DNA from: Beroe forskalii
Lineage: Eukaryota; Ctenophora; Nuda; Beroida; Beroidae
DNA length: 64,000 nucleotides
Direction: 5' to 3'
Assembly (NCBI GenBank): GCA_011033025.1
Contig: WFMF01000277.1
Span: forward strand, 1-64,000
Below, piece after piece: positions 55,133-64,000 of the stretch; the first letter of the stretch is position 1, and each line of letters opens with the position of its first letter. Below the pieces are notes generated by a model that was not told the origin of the DNA, did not search any database, and worked only from the letters and a program-made list of their open reading frames with translations. The translations under genes and the position numbers were made by a program.

Positions 55133-56960
55133 CGGGTATTTGACCCACAAAATATATACGATTTTTCAAATACCTCAATCAGAGAAATTGAGTAGGATGT
55201 GACTAATAAAGAGTTCATATAGTAGCAAAAGGCTTAGAAAAGTTTTCACGCCGATTTTTAACAAAATTAAGCCTTTTAGTGGACGAAAATTTTTCTGTGA
55301 AAAACACCCTTCATTTTTGCCATGACCCGCAAAATATACAACATGAAAAATATAAATTGTTTCAAAACATTAACCGTAACAAAAAATTTCGTTCGATTAT
55401 ACTATTTTTGATACTTTTCAAATCTCCCAAACTAAACAATTTGGGATTCCATCATCTTTACTGTTGATTTCATGATCCACGAAAGCTGTAAGAGCCCCAC
55501 AAAATGACACTCAAATCAAGGAAAACCGTTATATTTTTTTGAGGTTATGATTTAGATGAAATTTCTCTTTTATAAATTTGTCCTTCATTAGCTCAAATAA
55601 CGTAAACTGCAAGTCATATGCACTATGCCAACTCAGAGTTTTCCTAAATTAATTTTTTGGGTTATATATTTATTGGGGGCAATAGCTTATAAGCTTCAAA
55701 TTTTGTATAGTCGAACACCCAAGACTACTTTAGATGTTGGTCTGACAATTTATGAAGATAGAAAATCATTGTTCGAGGTTTAAGGGTTTTATACTGAAAA
55801 ATTTATGATGTGTTGGGGGCATCTATGTATATTAGCTTATTGGATATTGCTCAGATGCATTTTTGTCCTTTGATTAAAGTTCAGGCTATTATGTCCAGTC
55901 TATAAATTGACATGAATTAGACGTTTTATTTGCATACACATTTTAAACCAGGTTGGGTGGTTATTCTGCTATTGCTTATGTCATTTTGTGGTATTTTTGG
56001 CCAGGAACCTCTATCATAATTTGCAATCATTACATGTGAAAACAGTACAGTAGGTCATGAAACCAGATGATCATGAGAATCAAATAATTGTTAAGTTTAT
56101 TAGTACTTTAGTAGTAGTGAAAGAGTCACATTCAATCACATTGATTTGATCTTCTTCAAAGTTCAAATTCAAACCTTAACACTGCACTGATTTTGATGAA
56201 ATTTATCAGTCACCTGTAGATAAATCTGCAAGAATTCAAGAATATTGATGCTCATAGCAAACAATTTTCTGCTTTTGATATGTAAACTACCTTCAATTAG
56301 TGGTCCTTACATGATTCATCTTTATTTTACTGTATTTGCTTTCACCACAACTTTGTATGGAACTTAGATATATTTTGTGGGGCATATTTGGAAATATAGT
56401 GTTATTTTTGTGGGGCATGGTAAATATTGGCTTTTTACACTCTTCATAAACTTTTATGTCTCATTGTGAATTACATGCTTCTTGAATACTATTCATCATA
56501 TAATGAAGTCAAATAAGCATTGTAGACTTGTTGAAGTTCATGAAAACCTTGAATTTAGCTATGTTATTTTGTGGGGCATTCCATGTTATTTTTGTGGGGC
56601 TAAGTCAATTTTTTGAATAATTCCTATACTTTTCGAAATTTGATCATGGAATTTCTTATATCAATTTGAAATTAATGGAGAAGTATTCTAACTACTCGAT
56701 TTATAACAAATTTCTCAAAATAATGAGGATATATGCAAATCAATTTTCCTAATCACCATCATTTTTCACTTTCAAGGGAAAAATTGGAATGAAAAAAAAT
56801 TCACCTAAAGCCATGATTTTTATCAGGAAATCTTCACATAAGATACTAGTTTATGTGTTATTAACTTCAACAGTATGAAAGATCATATTTATTTACTTAT
56901 ATGATGAAAAAGAAAATTATGTATTTTGTGGGGCGTGTTATTTTGTGGGGCATATACCCG
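55133..56960. mobile_element. 1.8-kb inverted-repeat element with TTTTGTGGGG motifs
   Basis: Termini CGGGTATTTGACCCACAAAA and TTTTGTGGGGCATATACCCG are inverted repeats flanked by TA. About ten further copies of CCCCACAAAAT or its inverse lie inside. No coding region. It cuts the LINE fragment off. Confidence 0.78.
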
Positions 56961-56964
56961 TATG

Positions 56965-57322
56965 TGAGGGTACATCATTACTCACCAGCTTGATTTCATG
57001 CGGAACACTTAACTGGGGGTTAAGTACGGTCCTCAGAAGGGCTGCAACTTGCTTTGCCGGTTTAAAGCTGATTTAACTCCTCCCCTAAACTGATCAGTGA
57101 TCACCGATGGTAATTGGAAAACCAGTGATCACTATTGAAAAATGTCTGGGTTTATAAAAATAGAATTGCACTGATATTACATCATTTCTTCAGTAAAATT
57201 CCCATAACTTTTTCTGCCTATTAGGAGTTGAGCTTAGAACCTTTTAAGTGTTTCTAAGGAACCATGGAAGTACTTTGGTGATGGTTTGGTCAATAATCTC
57301 CCCTGATTATCCTAACCTTCAG
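56965..57322. other. Non-coding upstream of the GPCR TM4 exon
   Basis: Contains a CAGTGATCAC hairpin (about 57091-57130). No exon recognised. Confidence 0.4.
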
Positions 57323-60300
57323 GAAGATACCTGCTCTGGCAGTGACAGGTGTTTGGCTTTACTCTCTGGCTGCCAGTGTCTTCATCATCGCTACCACCAA
57401 CCAGTACTCCTTCAACCCAAAAACTAAGGTTATTGAGTAATTCACTACTTATTACAGTACTATGATTCCCTAATTCTCAATGGTAATTTTATAAATTTTC
57501 TATGGTCTTATCCAGAAATAACTGCAAAATTTCGCAGTTCTGTTCATCTGATTTAATTTTTTTTTAAAGCTTGAAACCGAATCTTTGGCTCTCATGTTAT
57601 TGGTTTTTCTCCAGGTCTGCAGCCAGATATTTAAAAGTGCCTACATCAACAGGAGCACATTCGACCTCTGCGTTCTTATCTACAGGTATAAAACTCAGCG
57701 CATTTGAATTGTGCCGGTTTGTCATGGGTCAAAAGGATAAATTTATGAAGCCAAATTTCCTGTGTTTTTGTGCAAATTTTTATTTTTGAGCTCCAGTTTA
57801 TCTGTTCATACTAACTATCAAATACTGAACAGTCTGAACTTTCAGGCAGATAGAGTTGCCGGCCATCACCATCTCAGTGGCTGTCTTCGCTTTCCTAATC
57901 ATCTACAAGATCTACACCCTCAAGGTGAGATTCACGTACTAACTACTAAAAGTAATCAGCCAGGTGGAGGGAGGGATGTTTCATTGTTCATTGATTACGT
58001 CATACTCATAATGTTAAAATTCCCTAAGGTTCGATAATCGATGATTTTAAGCTTTTGATACCTAGACTTCCAATACTCATGTTACAGTAAATTTTCTCCC
58101 TCCCCACAGAAGATCCTGAGTCAGCAGAGTCAGTCAGAACGTAAGCAGGGAAAGAAGGTGATAATCGCTGAGCGGCCCATGGACAAGCACGTGACCAACA
58201 CGCTGGTTATTATCGCCGTGTTTTACACCATCTGCTTTACGCCGCTCTGTCTGTACAACGGCGCGCACCTCATCAAGGTGGGCACATCTTAAATCATTTC
58301 AAATTAATCTCACGACATTTCATCTCGCAACATCTCACGACTAACATCACGATATCATCTCATCTCACAAAATCTCATCTCACGACACTTTAGTCTTTAT
58401 CTTGTTATATATCAAGATTCAAGGTCGGCACTTTGTATTGTTTATGATATCGTGGTGTCCCGACCTGAAGTTTAAGCGATGTAACGCCCGAGTTGTACAC
58501 AGCGTTTCACTTGGACGTCAACTTTAGGTCGGGACACCACGGTTGCTATTTTTAGCGGCTTATCAAGGTGTGTTTTCTGTCATCTGTTTCCATTACCTGG
58601 GCGTGCACCCTTGGTGCCCCCGCGCTCACCCAAACTATTATTTTGATCGGTTACACTTACACGTCAGATAAATACGTTGACTTCTATTTAGTATTTAGAG
58701 AGCAAACCAGCACTGATAATTCGATGTTTCAATTTACTGTTGAGATTTTTTGATTTCCAAGCTTTTCCTTTGGTTCCAGTGTGACCACGTGTTTATGTTA
58801 AAGGACGAGTGTACTTGAAATTAACCTATCCTCATATTCAAATCATATGTCAAGTACGTGATACTAAGCATTTCTGTGGAATCCCGGTAATCAAATTCCC
58901 TTCCTATCGCGTGTGAGAGCTAAATAAATAAATTACGCTGTGACGTCAGTTCTTCCTTGTGCGCTCCCGTATATACTGCGTGAGAGCTTATACTAACACT
59001 AGTTTTATATCATAATGAAAGCGTTTCTGCTGATTAATCATTAATTTTTAAAGATAAATTTAAAATCACACCTGTGAGTGGTAGCAGAAGTGATAAAATG
59101 TAAAATCATGTGCATAAATGAGGAAAAAAAAGAATCAATAAATCAATCAAGAGTCAAATATATACTCGGATATTATAATGAATAGACGAGATATGATATC
59201 TGTACGTTTGGTATTTCAATAATACCGTAAAGCACTACAACAACAATGAGTACATTATGCTTCCTCCAGATTTGTTATCATTTTGTGTCGATGTTTCTTG
59301 TTTTCCAGTTACAGTACGAGAGAAGAATTGAAAAAAAATAATAGACTCGTGAGTAAAAAGGTCACAATGGATCCCTTGGATCCATCGTGTCCAATGGACG
59401 TCCGTTGGACATACGATGGACATCCATTGAACATGATGTCCATCAGTAAAATTGTCCAATGGTGTTCAAAGGATCCATTGGATCCATTTTTAATGTTCAA
59501 TGGACATGTTCAATGGATTTAATAGATGTTTAATGGATCCATCTGAGTGGATCCAATGGACACAATCACCAAACATGGCTTGGTAGACGAAAATCGGTCT
59601 GGTATTTTTGTTTTATGGATCCGTTGTGTCCATTGGATTCAATGGATCCATTGTGTTCATTGTAAACGATTGCAAATTGTGTCCATTGGATCCATAAGAT
59701 GTTTTGCACATTGTGTCCATTGGATCCATTGTGTCCATTGGATCCATTGTGTCCATTGGATCCATTGTGTCCATTGGATCCATTGTGTCCATTGGATCCA
59801 TTGGGTCCAATGGATCCATTGAGTTCAATGGAAAAAATGCATCCATTGGATCCAATAGCGCAGTGGATCCAATGGACATGTACAATGGTGTTCAATGGAC
59901 ACAATGGATCCATTGGACCAATGGATGCATAGATGTTCATCTCCCAAACCATGTTTGGTGATTGTGTCCGTTGGATCCGCTCAGATGGACCCATTATACC
60001 TACATCCATTGAATCCATTGAACATGTCCATTGAACATCGGAAATGGATCCGGTGGAGCCATTGAACACCATTGGACAGTTTTACCGATGTACATCATGT
60101 TTAATGGATGTCCATTGTGTGTCCGGCGGACGTCCATTGGACATGATGGATCCACGTGAGAAACACAGCATACAGGTGTGTCTTACATATTCCTAATTTC
60201 AGAGGTTTGGGAATAGGTAAAAGGTACAAGCTTCCATCCTGTGTTGAGCAAGTCATCAGAGAATTATAACCTAGTCCTAGTGGAAAATGCACAGGTTTTC

Positions 60301-61343
60301 ATGGATTAGACGAAGTAAATTCACTGAAAGAATTCCACAGTACTTGTAGCAATTACCAAATAAAGTTAACGAGATAGTTTAAAACGATACACTGTTGTCT
60401 AAGGCATATCATATGAGATACGTCTTGTTCTTGTTTCACTATGTCTAAAGGATAATAAGTTCACATAATATCTAGATTTTGTCATTATTGGTTGATAATC
60501 TATTTATAGTGCGTTATTAAACAACAGAAGATTTATTTTTATAAACCAGATTGAACAACTAAACTTTGTAATCTGCTGTGAAACAAAACAATAATAGATC
60601 AATTAGGTATAGCAACAGAATAAGTGTTTACATAGCGATTTTACATACACAGCGACTGTGGGCAGTGATTCCAAGGAAGAACTGACGTCACAAGATAAGG
60701 TATCATGTTTCTAATTTACGCCTATATCTTGCGTTACACACGGAGTAGAGAGGTGGGACTTTCGAGATTCGATTACTATAATAATAATGATGATATACTG
60801 AATTTTTTGTTATATTTAGAAGAAGTCAATTTTTAAGTACACCCGTCCTTTAAGATCTTCAAAAGAATTTTCCAACACTTTCTAATCCTACAGCCAGTTC
60901 AAGAGAAGATAAGTAAACGACAGGATTTACTGTTCGGACAAATCACGTACATCATCATGTGCCTCAACAGGTGAGGACTCCAAATTCCGATAATTCTAGT
61001 TTCCTTACTTAAATAGATGTATAGATTCAAGGTTAAGATTATTAATTATCAACTCTATTTTGTCCGGCGCTGTTAGTACCAGCTGAATGATATCAATATG
61101 TGCGCGGCACAACGGATCGAAAGGGGGCCTATCAGCGATGTTTTGATAGTGTCTTTACCCAATTACCGGTACCCGTATGTGTGCACATACATTATATTTC
61201 CCCTCGGCAATTCTATTTTAATTATTAATCAACTGATTAAATCCTCCCTCAGCTCCATAAACCCCACGGTAGTTTTGGCGCGGACAAAAGGAGCTCTCGA
61301 AGGTCTCAAGAATACCATTGGGCAAGGCATCAGGAACTTCTGA
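57323..61343 (+). CDS. Class A GPCR, TM4-TM7 exons (5' part not found)
   Basis: Six exons with consistent phase: 57323-57428, 57615-57685, 57846-57924, 58110-58277, 60894-60970, 61253-61343. TM4 is ALAVTGVWLYSLAASVFIIA (conserved Trp). ECL2 has a Cys (FDLCVLIYR). TM5 is ELPAITISVAVFAFLIIYKI. ICL3 is basic (SQSERKQGKK). TM6 is NTLVIIAVFYTICFTPLCLY (CFTP replacing CWxP). TM7 is QITYIIMCLNSSINPTVVLA, with NPTVV where NPxxY is usual. Ends GQGIRNF-stop. TM1-TM3 exons must lie upstream but were not recognised. A TTAA transposon sits in the TM6-TM7 intron. Ligand class unknown. Confidence 0.82.
58451..58541. repeat. 91-bp foldback repeat in GPCR intron
   Basis: CGTGGTGTCCCGACCT ... AGGTCGGGACACCACG. 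A related single arm GGTCGAGACACCACAC occurs at about 62148. Confidence 0.75.
58802..60849. mobile_element. TTAA-type non-autonomous transposon, copy B (complete)
   Basis: Inverted ends AGGACG(A/G)GTGTACTT with TTAA at both flanks (58798-58801, 60850-60853), the hallmark of piggyBac/Kolobok-type insertion. 2,048 bp, no transposase. Inserted in the intron between the TM6 and TM7 exons. Confidence 0.92.
59360..60150. repeat. GGATCCATTG-rich repeat region of copy B
   Basis: As in copy A, but with an expanded ATTGTGTCCATTGGATCC array (about 59705-59810) and without the 62-bp duplication. Confidence 0.9.
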
Positions 61344-62563
61344 AACTCAGAACTCAAGCTCATCTAGCTTGACACGAATACGACTCTTGGTTCGAAATAA
61401 ATTGCTCCAGTCCGGCCCCCATTCATCTTACACGGAAATTGAAAAGTAACGACACTTCTTGCCGGCATTTGAAGTTGAATCTCATTTCGGTTCAAACTTC
61501 AGATTTGTATTGTTCGAAGCAGGACTTGTATGCGTTTTTACGCGTTTCGTTTACCTTTGGTGAATGCGGAATCTTAATTCCTCACTAAAAGCAGACAATC
61601 AAAACTTCAGAATTCAGTCAGTGTAACTTAAACAGTTAAAGATGGCGTAAAATGAAAATCGGTAGATGACTTTCAGTGTATCGTGTAATTTATTTGTTAA
61701 ATTGTAATTTATTTGAATTTTAAACTTATCCTAAAATTTGATTTTGGCCGTTTGATGATCACATTTAAAATTAATCATCATTTTTATCGAATGAATCATG
61801 CTCAAACACGAATCCTTGACCCAGTAAAGTTTTAAGTTATTGGTTTTGATTTTTGTTCAGTGTTTACCCGAAACAATTGTTTGTTTATCATATATCTGCG
61901 GACTGTGTTGGTATTACGAATTATTGATTCTTGTCACATGGAAGTGTTTCAATTGTTCCTGCAATAATCATGGCTGTGGTGCCTCGACTTTGTGCGCGGC
62001 ATACTACGATACACTACAACTTTTTCCTGCACGCAAATGAGCTTTGTGGCGTTTGATAGCCGCAGATGTACTTTCAATGAAACTAAAGCACATTTACGCG
62101 CTGGAAAAAAGTACCCATGCGCTACGTAATACGCCGCACCTAAAAAGGTCGAGACACCACACAGTTTAGAATCAGTTCATTTTACAAGTTAAAGACAATT
62201 CTTAGAGATGATGCAGTACAATCTGATAATATCTAAAAATAAGATAAAAAGAAAACATCACGGCAAAGGTTCGAAATCGAATGGTGGGTGAAAGCCACCG
62301 AATAATCCCGAAGCACAAAAATTTGTTATTATTATATATACTAAAATCGTATACTATACAGAAATTAAAATTTGACTCCTCTGAATAAATAATTCAAGAT
62401 TGTCAATTGTTATATACCATGTTAATTTAATTAATTGTCTCCCACGCAAGTAACTGCCTCGCAACAATTTATTCACAATTCATGGTAATATTCGGGCAAT
62501 TTAATTTTCCGGAAATTCTCATACATATATCCCTGACTTTTCGCCAGTTGTCCAGTCCAGGAT
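61344..62563. other. Intergenic between convergent genes
   Basis: No gene recognised; presumed 3' UTRs of the two flanking genes. Confidence 0.45.
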
Positions 62564-63719
62564 TTACCGGAGAGCTCTGGCGAAGTACGTCTGGCCGATG
62601 TAACCGCCGCGCATGGATTTGGCGACATTCTGCTCGAAAAGTCGTTTGTTCGAACTGAGAACTTGTGCTGCCTCTGAAATTAAATCATAGGTTACATAGG
62701 TCAATAATCAAAACTTGGAGAATTGGTTTAAAATCGGTTTCGATCGAAGGTTCACGCCATTAACAATAAAAACAGTTTGCGATTTGAATAATGAAAGCAC
62801 AAATCGCGCGCACGCAAAACCGCGTGTCACCTGAAAAGCTGTGATTTCTTCAAACAAATGTTTTCGCGCGTTACGCGAAGTCTCATTATTATTTTGTGTT
62901 CTTCATGACAAAGCTTTGTCGTAATGCGCTGTGACGTAACGCAGCCTATAAATAGATCCACCAAACTAACCAGCCCTTCGCAACTATATAAATGAATCAC
63001 ATGATCCGAGGTTTCTTACCTTTGTTCAGGGGATCTTCCGGGTTTGGTTCCAAGAAGAGGGATAATTTTCGTAATAAATACAAATAAAACTTACATTTTT
63101 CGATTATAAACTTTTATGGCTTAGGACAGCTATAGCGGAAAGAATTACACATACAAGTCGTATGACATCATTGTACAGTTAGCAGTGCTGCTTACGGATG
63201 TACATGATAAAGTCTTAGCTCGTGATATCAGATAAAAACGTATGACGTAATTTCGGCGTCGCGTGCATGATAAAACTTAGGATTATTATTTTGTTAATTA
63301 TATCAACTGACTTACCAAGAAGAGGTGAATTAGGCCGTATATCACAGAACTAATTGCAAGGATTGGGTTCCAGTCTTCCCTGAGGATAATCGATTTTGGT
63401 ATCAATTAAAACACAATAATTCAAGAAATGCCTAAAAAATGTGATATATATTTATCAGAATAGATGCATGAACATTCAATTGAATATCTGTGCAGGTTCG
63501 ATTTGCGTAACCCTACATTTTTTGCAAAAAATATCACTTTCTGACGTCAGAATTCCAATTATACAATAATCTTTTGCGATAAAATCCTAATCCTTATCTG
63601 TATTAAGGTGAATGGTAGATGACAAACATAGAATTGATACTGATTTTCTATTCCAAAGATTGCACCAGCGGTAACCTTGAAGTTATAAAGTTTTCCCTCG
63701 TCAACTGCGATGAGATTTT
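62564..63719 (-). CDS. UBE2M: UBC12/UBE2M-like NEDD8-conjugating E2, incomplete
   Basis: Exons in order: 63719-63676 (tentative, [14 protein letters not shown]), 63379-63316 ([20 protein letters not shown]), 63050-63020 ([10 protein letters not shown]), 62673-62564 ([20 protein letters not shown], then [15 protein letters not shown]-stop). The C-terminal [18 protein letters not shown] block is diagnostic of UBC12, which transfers NEDD8 to cullins. The exon that should carry HPN and the catalytic Cys (just before REDW) was not found between 63380 and 63675. The intron 63051-63315 begins GTAAGT but has no AG at the junction expected from homology; instead CCTCTTCTTGG is repeated at both ends. 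A partial or decayed copy is possible. Confidence 0.7.
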
Positions 63720-64000
63720 CTGTATATCAGCAGGTGACAAAAGGAAACTACTTCCATGGAGCTAGGTTGCACAAATTCGTTTAAAAAGTTAAAAATACAG
63801 TTTTGATTTCTCACAATGACTCAACAGTGGAGAAATCTAGAATAAAATCCAAGAGGTAGGGTTAACTGACACAAGATCATGTGATTATCGTTTTGTTGAG
63901 CAAAAGCAAGTCCTAAAGCTCCAGGGAAGTGAAAAAATTGCTAAACCTTTGAGCATAAATATTGTCTGAAAGCTTGCTTTCACAATTTTACTCTTGTCAT
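63720..64000. other. Upstream part of UBC12-like locus, nothing resolved
   Basis: The 5' exon(s) of the E2 gene may lie here or beyond the window; none could be supported. Confidence 0.4.

Overview
The window is nuclear DNA of a multicellular animal. It holds spliced genes with GT-AG introns, rhodopsin-family GPCRs, LDLa and SRCR ectodomains, a MYCBPAP-type flagellar/ciliary protein, a Golgi CASP golgin and a UBC12-type E2. The DNA is AT-rich with local GC-rich hairpin islands and dense in satellites and small inverted-repeat DNA transposons. I cannot name the species. Large introns filled with other genes, an SRCR/LDLa-headed GPCR and a single-exon CASP suggest a non-bilaterian or early-branching marine invertebrate (a ctenophore is one guess), but this is inference only.

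Left third (about 0.4-28.4 kb): one minus-strand gene, a MYCBPAP homologue, can be threaded through at least 14 exons with consistent reading phase at nearly every junction. Its N-terminus is not located. One 18.2-kb intron (3,505-21,706) contains other genes: a plus-strand GPCR with signal peptide, SRCR and several LDLa repeats (4,629-9,407, with one apparent 1-nt frameshift); an intronless minus-strand class A GPCR (13,360-14,373); a tandem duplication that repeats the 7TM part of the first GPCR without its ectodomain (15,859-16,960) plus the second GPCR (17,379-18,422); and a 56-residue SPKK-rich basic protein with its own TATA box and an RFX-like X-box. A 3.5-kb foldback-type transposon (9,712-13,213) interrupts the first duplicate. 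The matching empty site is preserved in the second duplicate.

Middle (28.5-38.8 kb): several inverted-repeat elements, two with clear target duplications (TAA and CCTATTAC), then 3.6 kb of minisatellite and 20-bp satellite. A single-exon CASP (CUX1-type golgin) gene follows at 38,797-40,758.

Right part (41-64 kb): mostly non-coding, with a TA-flanked MITE, two copies of a TTAA-flanked about 2-kb element carrying GGATCCATTG-rich minisatellites, a LINE endonuclease fragment next to a 1.8-kb inverted-repeat element, the TM4-TM7 exons of a third GPCR (57,323-61,343), and a minus-strand UBC12-like E2 whose active-site exon I could not find.

The genes do not form one pathway. The notable relationships are nesting (GPCRs and a basic chromatin-type peptide inside a MYCBPAP intron), recent tandem duplication, and transposons with readable insertion histories.
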